From the NCBI GenBank assembly GCA_035578155.1, contig JAPWDM010000001.1, positions 80,354,925 to 80,418,924 on the forward strand: 64,000 nt of DNA, written 5' to 3'. The stretch is from Brachynemurus nebulosus. Lineage: Eukaryota; Arthropoda; Insecta; Neuroptera; Myrmeleontidae. The translations under genes and the position numbers were made by a program. Below, one piece after another: positions 13,801 through 24,700 of the stretch (the stretch's first letter is position 1; each line of letters opens with the position of its first letter). The notes beneath the pieces were generated by a model. The model was given only the letters and a program-made list of their open reading frames with translations. It did no database searches and was not told where the DNA came from.

Positions 13801-14315
13801 ACACAACGGTCAAGTTCGTGAGAGATTAGCTACCGTGTCCAAAATATGTTGATGACCCATCATTTAAAACTACCATTGAACACTCATCTACCATCTCAAT
13901 GACAATGGACCCCATATAATTAGTATTGAAGTCGCCCCAGCTCGGGTGATGCCCATTAAGGTCCCCACCAATTACTACCGGATCCGGCAAAAGTTGCTTA
14001 ATATGTCTCCACTTATCCAAATTAATGACGTTATTAGGGGGATTATAAATAGATACAAAAGAGATTGGTTTATTATAGGAATTGATTCTAACTGCGCATA
14101 TTTCGAAAGAATCGTTAACCACCACCTGGATCGGTCCGATCATCACGTACAGTTTCATTATGTTTTAATTTGAATATGTCATTTATAGTAAGCCAGATTT
14201 CAGATATTAGAACTCTATCGATGTTATTTTGCATTAAGAAATATTCTAAACTATTTCTGTTAGCCTTAACTGACCTGGCGTTCCATTGCATAATTCGTAA
14301 AGGACGTTTCGCCAT
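10873..14315 (-). pseudogene. I-clade LINE ORF2 (APE-RT-RNase H), broken
   Basis: The frame opens near 14315 with LRIMQWNARSVKANRNSLEY, the start of an AP-type endonuclease. Endonuclease motifs follow: SIYNPPN, IGGDLNGHHPSWGD (about 13950) and SGSDHIPI (about 13750). RT motifs are NKSTSPGLDDI, SDSYRPISLMSC and FGFRKGRGTTDA (13263-12715), then VPQGSVLAPLLFNIY and FADD (about 12375). The RNase H domain has YTDASK (11720), AALEAL, WVRSHIGIKGNE and a carboxy-terminal CQC..H..C motif (about 11060). At least four frameshifts or stops break it. The RNase H motif usually written CTDS reads CTNS here, so a catalytic Asp is lost. It would have copied element RNA at nicked target DNA. Confidence 0.85.
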
Positions 14316-14456
14316 AATGAGAAGAAGGATTAGGAGAGGATAAAATATTAATAAGAGAATCCCTGATAAAATTGGTATCTAGAGAAATGTTATCGTTAAT
14401 TTTGATCACATAAACAATAAAAGAGCATAGACTATTGAGAATTAAATCTAATTCTT

Positions 14457-15793
14457 CTACATTGGGCGGTCGGTATGGATTGGGAGAAAGCGGTTGCAGG
14501 GTAGGTTGATCCTGCTATGTGGTCTATATTGTGATAGTGATGGGGAACTAGGGTTAGAATTAATCGTTCCTGTTCTTGTTAGTTTATGTGGAATACTTTG
14601 TGGAATTATTTCTGGAACGTCAGAATTATTGTTTATAGGTTCGTGTTGAGATAGGACGTTGTTAACGTTAGAAGAAATATTAGCCGACGAATTGATAATA
14701 GATTTAGGTGATGGTCTTTTGACCATGTCAGAAAAGGTAGGCTTATGAAACATTTTTTTTGCTTCGTCAAAGGAAAGATTTTGTATTGCCATTAATTTTT
14801 TTATTTCTCTTTGACGGTTAAACTCTGGGCAATTTTTGCTGGTGGAAGCGTGTTCTCCTTGACAATGTACGCAGTTGAATGTGTTAGAGCGACAACTCTC
14901 AATTGAATGTTCCCCACTACATTTTTTACACCGACTTTTACCTTTATAAACTGTTTTAGAATGACCAAAGCGTAAACAATTTTCACATTGGGTAACGTTT
15001 TGAACATAAGTTTCAACTTTGCACACAACCCTATGAATGACAACCTCTTCCGGGAGAGTCTGGCCTTCAAATTTAACTATAATAATTTGACGTGGGGCGT
15101 ATATTATTTCATTATTACTATTTGTTATTCTACGATTAAGACGTCTGACTGATAAGAATTTTTTATTTGATTTAATATTCTCTAACAAGTGCTCCAAGTC
15201 CAGAGAGGTATCCACACCCCGAATTAAGCCTATACGGGTTACAGCAAATTCGGGTATATAAATTCTAAATATTGGAGAGTTATGTTCTGAAAACATTTTA
15301 TTATGATTCGGTTTCTTAAAAAATATTTTAATTCTAATTATACCCGATCGTTCAATTTTTGTAACTGAATTAGCTAGTGTAGGTAAATGTTGGTCAATGT
15401 ACCTGCCAATATCCATCGGGTGCAGCTTGCCAATATTGTCATTAACGCCTTCCACAAAAGTGAAGTACGGCCCTGTACTATTATCTGTATAATAGTATTT
15501 TTTTGTCATTGTTTGGTTACGTGACTGTTTGTCATCACTATCAATTTCGACTGTCTGGACATTACATAATAACGGATTGATGTTACCTGCGCGGGAATTA
15601 TCGTTAGTATTATTAGTTCTTGTAACCCCATCACGTTGACGTTTCACATTCAAATTGACGATTTGCTCCTCTTCGCTATTCCTTTTTTTCCAGCTTCTTG
15701 TGAGTTCACATCCATGTTCTTTGCCATCATTATCAACATATTAGAGACCGGATTTTGATTATCATGGGGTTGCCCCCCTGATTGAGATGCCAT
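14457..15793 (-). pseudogene. I-clade LINE ORF1 (gag-like, zinc knuckles)
   Basis: ORF1 makes the RNA-binding protein of the element's particle. The ATG at 15793 begins MASQSGGQPHDNQNPV. A one-base slip in an A7 run near 15692 moves the frame, after which about 398 codons are open to the TAG at 14457. An RNA-recognition-like region (GPYFTFVEG, about residue 60 of that frame) precedes three cysteine clusters at about 14985-14835: CENCLRFGHS, CKKCSGEHSIESC and CVHCQGEHASTSKNC. A REIKKLMAIQNLSFDEAKK helix follows. In the next frame, coding-like sequence (NVEELDLILNSLCSF) continues past the TAG toward the start of ORF2. The true ORF1 was therefore probably longer and overlapped ORF2. Confidence 0.8.
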
Positions 15794-15941
15794 TTTATGT
15801 CACACCACTAACAAAAATTATTTTAAAAGTACGGTAGAGGTAATGAATAAATTTAATCAAATCTATTTAAATAAATATTACGCAATGATAATACACGCAA
15901 CAATAACACGACTGGCTTAGATGCTTGTCAAAAATCGAATG

Positions 15942-15952
15942 CCGTTTAATGT
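15942..15952. repeat. Target-site duplication, LINE 5' side
   Basis: CCGTTTAATGT, identical to 10682-10692. Confidence 0.85.
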
Positions 15953-16032
15953 TGCTATATTCACTATATTATTCACATCAATATTTTGAGAATATTAACG
16001 CCACGAGTGGTGAAAAAAGAAAGCCTAATAAC

Positions 16033-16511
16033 GTGTGAGTTTTTTGAGAGTTGCCATTTTTATTACAATCAAATTTATATGATAGAAATGATACTGGAAA
16101 AGTTTCTTTTCTTGGATTTAATGGAAATGTAACCAACCAGAACACTATCGGTTGTAGTAGCCTCGAGTACATATGCATATACTCGAGTAGTAGCCTGGAG
16201 TACATATGCATATACCACCTAACTGATAAATTAAAGAAAAATAAAAAAATTAAACTTGGGTAAAAAATTTTTTTTTGCTCATTTATGTTGTTAATTAATG
16301 CATTAGATCAGTTTTATCGAAAAATTAATTTATAGCCTCATTTAAAAATCTATAAGTTTGTATCATAGCTCGAAAACCATAAGAGCTATAAAGCTCCTGA
16401 CTATAGCAATCGGTTACCCCCGTCGATATCTACAGCTTTTATTTGAACAATTTTTCGATTAAATAAACGGTTTGACTGTAATAAAAATGACAACTCTCAA
16501 AAAACCCACAC
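16033..16511. mobile_element. 479-bp MITE-like element
   Basis: A 41-bp inverted repeat bounds it. The left end begins GTGTGAGTTTTTTGAGAGTT (16033). The right end is the complement of GTGTGGGTTTTTTGAGAGTT (ending 16511), and both continue through CATTTTTATTACA. A 33-bp tandem repeat lies inside at 16154-16216. No transposase is encoded. Confidence 0.65.
16154..16216. repeat. 33-bp tandem repeat, two units
   Basis: GTAGTAGCCTCGAGTACATA is followed by GTAGTAGCCTGGAGTACATA 33 bp later. Each unit carries the palindrome CATATGCATATAC. Confidence 0.8.
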
Positions 16512-18432
16512 AGTATATGCCATTTTCGTGGCCAATTTTGGAAATTCTTCCTATATAAGTTAGCCGTCCATTATATATGGCTCATGGCAACAATAATCTA
16601 ACTGAAAATAAACAGACACTAATGCACAAATGTTCAGGCCATATAACCTTTATTACGTCACATAAACGTTCGGGAACAATCGGCGCCTTATCGGTTCTAA
16701 GTTTGAAAATTTATTTTTAAATTTACTTCTTAATTATTACGTTTAAAAAAAAAAATAAAAAGAGTTTTCTTATAAAACATATATGATCTTCCATTTATGA
16801 CAAAATAATTTTTTCTTTAAAAACCTAATTATTAACGACCTTAACAGTTTTTTTTATTTTATCGACTTACTATCCATGAGTGTCAGCTTTAATTAATTCA
16901 AGTCAGAAATCTGAGTTAATTCCTAATTTGCACAAATAGATACAGGAAATGCCGATTCCTAACTAGCGAAAGCCGACATTAGTGTTTTACCGGCTTTAAC
17001 GTCAACATGTATAAAATATTTCTGTATCTTCGTCATTGCCTTATAGACAACACTGAACTCATATGTAAACCGAAAAAGTAATTTAACGATAAAAAAAAGT
17101 TTAAAAATTAATTATTCATATCTTAATTTAAATTCACTTTTTTACTCCAATTTTTCTTTTAATTATAAAAATTAAATATAATTTTTAATTAACAAAAATT
17201 AATTAAAAGTTATTATGTACAATAAATTAAGTTTTATTTGTTGTCGTACCGGACTGATTCAATTAAAAATTTCATATATTTTATGTGTTCATGAACATAT
17301 AATGAAAAGTTGTATATACTTATTTGTATATACCTCCGTTAAACATCATAAATGAATTACTTGAATAATAAATATTAATTTATAGAATTTTTTGCAATTC
17401 CGGGACTAGGACATGATTTAGTCCCTTACAATAGGGAGTAAAATGTCACTTTTACCCCCAAGAGACTAAAAGTGGCACTTTTAGTCCCAAGGGACTAAAA
17501 AATTATTTTGCTCCCGCTTTTAAACCAATAAGCAAGCACAATTTACAGAAATTTAAGTTAAATTAAATAGCGTTGCTACGTAATTGAAAATAATAAACAA
17601 ATTCAAACTTGTAGATAAAGACAAACAGTTATATTGTACGTATGGTGCAATTCGATTGATTTATCCAAAGTATACTTGATGGAATATTATTACGTATAGA
17701 TAAAATTTGAATGACATTTAAATATTTTTTTTTTTTAATTTTTATAATTTTAAAGTATCGGGAATTGCAAGATTTAGTATAGTATAATATACATCACAGG
17801 ACTAAAGTGGTTTTTTTTTCCATCCGTCGAATGATTTGCTGCCCTCGGGCCTTTACAGGCTCTCTGATAATAAACTTCCCACTCGGAATTAAAATTCACA
17901 GTTTCGTCCCTTGGTGTATAACATATTATTCCATTGTGGATTTTCAAAAACAATTGAATCGGTCATTTCAAAAACAACATAAGTTTCAAATATACTTTTT
18001 TTGTTACAAAGGCACCCTTATAGGTAGACACAGGGTCAAATTTACCGGGGCACTTCTCATGTGTAGGCCCCTTCTAAAGCGGTAAAAAAATTTCCGAAAT
18101 TTTTTTAATTTTCCCGAAAAATAAGGTTGACAAGCAAAAAACAGAAAAAGCACTTATCCTTTCTATTTTCTTCTATTTTACTCTTTTAAGAAGGGAAAGT
18201 TAAGTAAAATAAAATTTTTAGATACTTTTTTGCTTAAAAAATTAGTCTAACATCTGTAGAATATGTTGTTTAACATCTGTAGAATTTTTAGATCTGAATT
18301 CAAAAAACAACAGTACATTAAATGCAATTTAACAAAAACTGATATCAAAGGACCCCATTAGTAAAGATGGGATTAACATTAAGTATTGTGATTATTTGTA
18401 TTGATAACAGAAGGAATGCATCAGTTATTCGA
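16512..18432. other. AT-rich spacer
   Basis: No gene is supported. TTGCAATTCCGGGAC (17391) and the complement of TATCGGGAATTGCAA (17757) could be short inverted ends of a ~380-bp element. Between them TTTTAGTCCC-type words repeat (17435-17510), as direct and inverted copies. Confidence 0.4.
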
Positions 18433-18672
18433 ATAAAAGCTCTTTTAAAAAACCGACTTCAAAAAGTAAAAAATAATTAATAGCACGAATTTTGAAGTCA
18501 GGCGGGGCGGGGCGTCATATGTAAAATTGCGATTGGATGTGCTTGAAAAATTTACGAACTCTTCAAGATCTACATTTTTTTTTATACTACTCCCCGCCTG
18601 ACTTAAAAATTCGTGCTATTAATTATTTTTTATTTTTTAATTTTTGAAGTCGGTTTTTTAAAAGAGCTTTTA
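18433..18672. repeat. 240-bp foldback tail of copy 2
   Basis: ATAAAAGCTCTTTTAAAAAA at the left is mirrored by TTTTTTAAAAGAGCTTTTAT at the right. CGAATTTTGAAGTCAGGCGG (about 18487) is mirrored by CCGCCTGACTTAAAAATTCG (about 18595). Confidence 0.85.
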
Positions 18673-19259
18673 TTTCATACCTTTTAGTGACAATGCTTAT
18701 AAGTACACCCCATTATAATTTTTATTTGGTTTTTAAAATTTATTTTATTAAATTCCAAATTTCATACGTTTAGATGGAATAGTTTCCAAAATACCAGTGT
18801 CCAAAAGTCATAATTTTGGGCACTCACTGACTTTGCTTTGAAATTTAGAACATTAATAATGTTTAAAGTAATAATTACAAGGAAAATAAAAAATCAAGGA
18901 AAATCCACCGATTTTTCAAGTCATCAAAGAATTTTTTAAACTAGGTACTGACAGAAAATTATTTTTAGGATAATTGAATCAACATAAATTAAAAAAATAT
19001 GTTACTATATAGATATTAAGGTAAATAATTTTGCATATAAAAATTCATATTGCTCATATTATTGAAGATAGCTAAAAAATTACTCAACCAATATCAACAA
19101 AATTTTTATGGGGCCACCTGGAGAACTTTATCTACTAACTAAAAAAAGAATGGCGCAAATTGGGCCAGAAATGTGGGAGAAATCGGTGTACATACATAAA
19201 AAAAAAAAAAAAAAAAAACACGGGTTGAATTGAGAACCTTCTCGTTTTTGAAGTCGGTT
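18433..19259. mobile_element. Non-autonomous repeat, ACCGACTTCAAAAA ends, copy 2
   Basis: This is the reverse-orientation counterpart of 6291-7122. It begins with the foldback tail (18433-18672) and ends with CTCGTTTTTGAAGTCGGTTC. It differs from copy 1 mainly by point changes, a duplicated GGCGG and an A-run at 19199-19218. It is non-coding. Confidence 0.75.
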
Positions 19260-20228
19260 CAAAACACTTCTATATTTGTATTTCTAATTATGTAAGTAAA
19301 AAGTAGCCATAAATTCTGTATATAAAACGTTATATGTAGGAGACCAAGAACGTGGATAAATTGTTGATATTATGAGTACATACTATTTTATTGTAATTAA
19401 GGTGAAATATTTAATTTGTAAAATTTTCACTTGGAAAACTTATATTTTATGAGCCAGTCTTTGGTTAAATATACCATCATCAGGTAGAAATTGAACTGAA
19501 CCAAACTTTAGATATTTTAACTTAGAATATGTTTGGATCGAAGACAACTGACAAATGAAAAACCAACTAAAATACGCTGCTAATGGGGTGTGGCACACAA
19601 CTTCCTCGTACTCGTAACAGGCTTTTATACAAATTTCAAAGTGATTTAACGCTTAAACTGCTTCTTGTCTTAAATTTCGTGCCTGATCATATAATATTAT
19701 AATGTCTGATACAATAAATTTTCACTACACGTTCATTTAAATTTGATATTTGAAATTTTATACCAAATCAATTCCTTAGAGTGCATCGATTCGCTTGCCC
19801 AACTCTAAAGTACCTATATTCATATTTTAATAGTATATAGTAAAGTATATATAAATTTCATACCATGAGACCTTTTGGTAGATACCCAGATCACTAATTT
19901 TAGGAATACTTTAATTTCCAATCTTTTTTGAGATCGATTTGAGGAGAACATTTCCAAACTCACAAAGAGTCCTGATCTCTGAGAACGTTTCCGAGTCTCA
20001 ATAAAATTTGTTTAAGGTTCGTAAATCGTCTATTTTGGGCTTATTTTGGGTCCTCAATTCCCTTTTTCACGTTTTTGCAGACACGGCAACTATCATGACT
20101 GATTATATTTAAATTTATAGAGGACTTGTATATGGACTAACTTCCAAAAACTTTAGATCATATTTGAGCGAAGTGGAACTAAATAAGTAAAATATCTACT
20201 TTTAATGGGATTTCGAAGCAGTTCCGTG
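19260..20228. other. AT-rich spacer, nothing recognised
   Basis: ACCATCATCAGGT near 19470 recurs as ACCATCATCAGGT near 36882, a short word shared by two spacers. No gene is supported. Confidence 0.4.
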
Positions 20229-20490
20229 GCTACCATTCCCTCAATCAGAGTCCACCATCTAGGAGCCCAACTTCGTAATTTCTGAAAATTTCATCAAAAA
20301 CAATTGAATAGTTTAGAAGTTATGCCAGTTGGTACGATTTTATATCTTAATAAAATTTCACGGTAGCTACCCTTACTCCGATTACGATGACATTCATAGG
20401 GGACCATTTAGGAACCAAGCCGCACAATTTTTGAAAATTTCATCAAAATAAATCGAATAACTCAGAAGTTGTGCCACTTGGTGTGATTTT
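20229..20490 (+). repeat. Diverged ~137-bp tandem repeat, two units
   Basis: Both units run GCTACC... then GAAAATTTCATCAAAA, ATCGAATA-like words, and GAAGTTRTGCCASTTGGTRY. The units start at about 20229 and 20366. Their function is unknown. Confidence 0.65.
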
Positions 20491-21410
20491 GGCGACACAC
20501 AGACACGAAACCGAAATTGTTCAGGAAGCTCTAAAAAGTAAAATGCGCGTGAAAATTTTCATTTTCGGAAGAAAAAAATTTTTGCACTTCAAAAAAAATC
20601 ACAATGGTTTCACTACTTTAGTAGTTTTGGAAGCAAAATAAAAGAATCCAGAACAACAAATAAGCAAAAACGCAGGTGTAAAGGAAATATGATAGCAGAT
20701 CAAAAGATAAATTCGTAATAACAACAGTGGGTGGGTAACTTAAAAAGTGGATATATAATAAAAAAATTATAAAATTGGAAGAAATAATTGTAAATCTGGC
20801 ATTATAATCAAATTAATATAAGTAAATTGTATATGAAAGAAAAAAATAATTAAATGGTAAGAATTAAAAAGATTTTTTGTAGGTACTTATAAGAAAATAT
20901 GTAGAAAGAAGGGGTGTTTAATGTAATTTGGAAGAGTTTTTGCTTAAATAGGTTTGGAAGGAGAAATTTATTTAAGTCAATTACATTTGGATCAATATAT
21001 TTACTTCCGAGGCTTTAAATGTTTAATTTTTGTTCTTTTTCATAAAAATGGAGAATTCTGGATTTGTAGTTTTTTTTAAAAATGATATCCGTCTTCTAAA
21101 AGGTCGAAAGTTTGATGTGTACCTATATTTGGGAGGCGATATATATGTTCACAGTATCTAATTGGAAAAATATTTCTGATTGATTAATATGATGAATTAC
21201 AATTCAGTAAATAAACACTAGATTTCTCATAAGAATCTATTTTTTCTTAAGCATTAAAAACGGATTTATCAATATTTTTAACTGAATAAAAGAAGCATAA
21301 GTTAAACCATATGGATTTAAAGAATTGCCAATTTTATATGAAATGTGTCCTAAATGGGAAAGAGATATATCCACCGACAGTAGTGCTCCATTTTAATCTA
21401 AAAAGAAAAC
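20491..21410. other. AT-rich spacer, nothing recognised
   Basis: No open frame or repeat family that I can support. Confidence 0.4.
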
Positions 21411-21624
21411 GCCGTGAGCAGCAGGGCCCCATCACGGAAGTCGAATTTTTCCCTTTATTTTCGGTATTGAATGTCTAGAAGCGAAATGTGATTGAAAGTC
21501 TACAAGCGATTTGTCATTTTGGTGGTTTCAAAACTGATCATGAGTGTCCGACTGATCGGGGCTTTAAACAAAGGTTTTAAGTTTTCAAGGGCTGAATCTC
21601 AATAAATTCCAATTTTGTGCCGAT
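21411..21624 (+). repeat. Dispersed ~210-bp repeat, copy 1
   Basis: GCCGTGAGCAGCAGGGCCCC to GTGCCGAT, with AATAAA at about 21602 shortly before a (TAA)n tract. The sequence recurs inverted at 36178-36383. It could be the 3' end of a short retroelement, given the AATAAA and tail-like TAA run, but copy 2 lacks that tail. Confidence 0.65.
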
Positions 21625-21665
<41 letters not shown>

Positions 21666-21676
21666 TAATAATAATA
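21624..21676 (+). repeat. (TAA)n tract, 5' of element A
   Basis: About 53 bp of TAA/ATA repeats with one C interruption. This is the insertion site of element A. Confidence 0.9.
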
Positions 21677-21682
21677 AACGCC

Positions 21683-21763
21683 CTGTGGGTGGGGGCTTCA
21701 CTTTGCAGAATTTGCCCACAGTAAGTCCTGCTTGTCGTAAAAGGCGACTAAAAGGACAACCCA
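21683..21763 (+). ncRNA. Structured 5' end of A, possible HDV-like fold
   Basis: A perfect 7-bp stem, CTGTGGG (21683-21689) with CCCACAG (21715-21721), encloses TTC/GAA around an 8-nt loop. A hairpin follows with GTCCT (21725-21729) pairing AGGAC (21753-21757) and GTCG pairing CGAC inside it. CAA and CCCA then follow, and CCCA could pair with TGGG at 21690-21693. The order P1, P2, P3, P4 is that of HDV-like ribozymes, known at 5' ends of R2/R4-type elements. The core nucleotides fit only loosely, so this is a weak candidate. Confidence 0.3.
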
Positions 21764-21768
21764 TTAGG

Positions 21769-24700
21769 ATGGAGAAAAGAAAAAATAAGCCTCGGAAAAA
21801 TGCCGCTGCCGGTGGAGCGACCGGGCGCATCAGGGTCACCACTGAATGTGACAGTTTAGATCGCGGTGACGACAGGCTGGGTTCTAGGCAGCCACCTGTC
21901 AGCTGTAACAACACCTTCAGCCAAAATACTACTGCCCTACTTACAGAGCCACCAACACCTTTGGCTCAGCCGACTTTAAGTGTTTCCTCGGAGCATCCTT
22001 TGGGGACCACTAAAGCTGGTAAGAAGCGTGTGCGTATGCAATGGACAGATGAACTGAATGAATTCATCGTACGCACATACTTCAAAGTTACTAGACTTGA
22101 AACGGACAAAACTGGTTACCGTACAAAATTACATCAAGAGTTCGCGCACAGCTACCCTCACCTAAGTCGCGTTACTGAACAGAGACTGGCAGACCAAAAA
22201 CGTGTCATTTTTACCAATAACCTCATCCCTTCCTCCCTCATAAACACCATTAAAACACAAGTCGCACATCAATTTGCTCAAAATGAAGAAAGTCAGGACG
22301 ACGGCCCACCAGAAATGGAGAGCCCCACACAAAACGACACTCAACAACTTGTCGAGAATGAGCCTGACCACCATGAGACAGCAGTAAATGACACCCTACT
22401 GCAAAAGATCGAACTGGAATTTAACACAGCGCTTACTGAATTTGAAGGGACGGACCCCACACATAGGTACTTGTTGCCTAAACAACACACCTCACGTAGA
22501 TTGGCTGAGATCGTTGAGATATTGAACAATACAATACTGCCTAAACACTTGGAAACATGTGACAATTTTATCGAGTTACACACAGCTATCTATTGTGGAG
22601 CCGTTGCAGCTATACGTTGTAACGGGTCCGATGTAACACCACCTGTAGCGCACAACTCGAAGGAACACAAAACTCCTGCCTGGGAAACACGATTGAATAA
22701 ACGCATCAGCAACATCCGATGCAACCTCGGCAGGATCACCCAATACCAACAGGGTACGAGGTCCAAACGGCTCAACAAATACATACACGACATATTACGC
22801 AAACACACAGTACACACACAATACGAGGAACCCAATAAAACACTCACAGAGATCAGAGATACGCTTCACCAAAAATTAACAGCACTAGCGAAGCGCTTAC
22901 GAAGATATAAGACCAGTACTGAACGCAGACGACAAAACCAAGCGTTCAGCAGAAACGAGAGACGGTTTTATCAGTCTCTAACGAACACGGTAACTGACAG
23001 TAATGGTCTACCGGAGAAGAACGCACTCCATAGTTTCTGGGCGAATATATGGTCCAACACCATTGACCATAATGACAAAGCCAGCTGGATCGATACAGAG
23101 TACAGGAATAACGAACATCTTCCGGAGATGCCCTATACGGACATTACTACAGAGGACGTCTCCAGAGCTTTACAGAGATCGCATAACTGGAAGGCACCTG
23201 GCATCGACAACATACAAAACTACTGGCTCAAACACTTTACATCAACACACAAGTATCTCGCTGAACACTTTACACTATTTATAAGAACACCAAACCTGAC
23301 ACCGAAGTTCCTAACGCAGGGTATCACATACATGAAATCTAAAAACAGTGATACAAAAAATCCTGCGAATTATAGGCCTATTACCTGCTTGCCTACAGTG
23401 TATAAGATTTTGACGTCCTGTCTGGCAGAAAAGATCAATGAGCATTGTCAGATTAACACCATACTGACAGAAGAACAAAAGGGATGTCGAAAGAGGTCAC
23501 AAGGCTGCAAAGAGCAGCTTCTGATTGACTCCGTAGTACTGGAACAAGCGAAAGGGAGAAAACGTAACCTGTACACAGCGTTTATTGATTATAAAAAGGC
23601 ATTTGATTCGGTCCCGCACTCCTGGTTGCGGAGAGTATTGGAGCTGTACAAAATACACCCAAGTATCGTGAACTTCCTTGGAACGATCATGTCCGACTGG
23701 CGAACGACCTTACATTTGAGTATTGGTAATGAAAAAACAACAAGCGACCTTATTCAAGTAAGACGCGGCATATTCCAAGGCGACTCATTGGGTCCATTAT
23801 GGTTTTGTCTCGCAATGAATCCACTTTCTCGCCTGTTAAATAAAACCAAATACGGTTACAATGTAGGTACGCAAACGAATTCGCGCCATACCATTTCACA
23901 TCTAATGTACATGGATGATATTAAGATCTATGCAGCTACTAAACATCAATTACAGCAGCTGCTGGGACTTTCCAACGAGGTTTCGCGAGAGCTCTGTATG
24001 GAGTTCGGAATCGATAAATGTCGAACACAATGTCGTTCTGGAGGAAAACGAGATGCGGTCGCATTCGAACTCGAACCAGAGTCTGTTATGCAGCCCATGG
24101 ACGAGGGAGAGTCGTACCGGTATCTCGGATTCAATCAGGACGAACGTATAGATCACAGCGCTGTAAAACAACACCTGATGCAGCAATACCTAACGCGTGT
24201 ACGGAGATTACTGAGCACCCACCTTGATGGAAAAAAAACCATCAAAGCAATTAACACCTACGCAATTCCGTTGCTAACATACTCATTTGGGGTAATCAAA
24301 TGGACGCCTACGGACTTGACAAACATCGAGATCAAGACCCGCGTCCTTATGACCAAATACAGAATTCATCATCCCAAAGCAGCGATAGAACGATTGACGC
24401 TGCCAAGAGCCGAAGGGGGTCGAGGTCTTATAGACATAAGGAACACGCATAATAAACAGGTTCATAACTTGCGAGAATACTTTTACACCAAAACACACAC
24501 ATCACACTTACACAATGTAATAATCCAAGCCGACAAGGCATACACACCATTAAACCTCTCACACACAGAAATGCCAGATAGTTTTTGCCGTTTGGTCACG
24601 AAGGAGGACAAAATTCAGCAATGGATTCGGAAGCCTTTACATGGGAGACATCCACATGATCTTAATCAGAGTAACGTCGACAAAGCAGCGTCGCACGCCT

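Larger units (their letters stand above)
10693..15941 (-). mobile_element. Full-length I-clade LINE retrotransposon
   Basis: This 5.25-kb unit ends at 10693 with an A-rich tail on the minus strand, about 10 nt past an AATAAA signal (10709-10714 complement). It begins at 15941, about 150 nt before the first ATG (15793). Exact 11-bp duplications (CCGTTTAATGT) flank it, which shows insertion by target-primed reverse transcription. On the minus strand it carries a gag-like ORF1 with zinc knuckles, then an ORF2 with AP endonuclease, RT, RNase H and a C-terminal cysteine motif. This order defines the I group. Frameshifts in both ORFs make it inactive, but the perfect duplication argues against great age. 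Confidence 0.9.

Noticed and set aside
16154..16216. Short spaced repeats considered as CRISPR-like
   Set aside because: There are only two units with no spacers, and the context is eukaryotic.
17388..17770. Possible small element with TTGCAATTCC inverted ends
   Set aside because: The match is about 12 bp with a mismatch and no flanking duplication, so it is kept only as a note in the spacer.
21624..21914. Minus-strand frame ending in poly-Leu over the element A start, and its twin at 60314-60610
   Set aside because: Antisense of element A and its TAA tract. The frame follows from the sense strand and the repeat.
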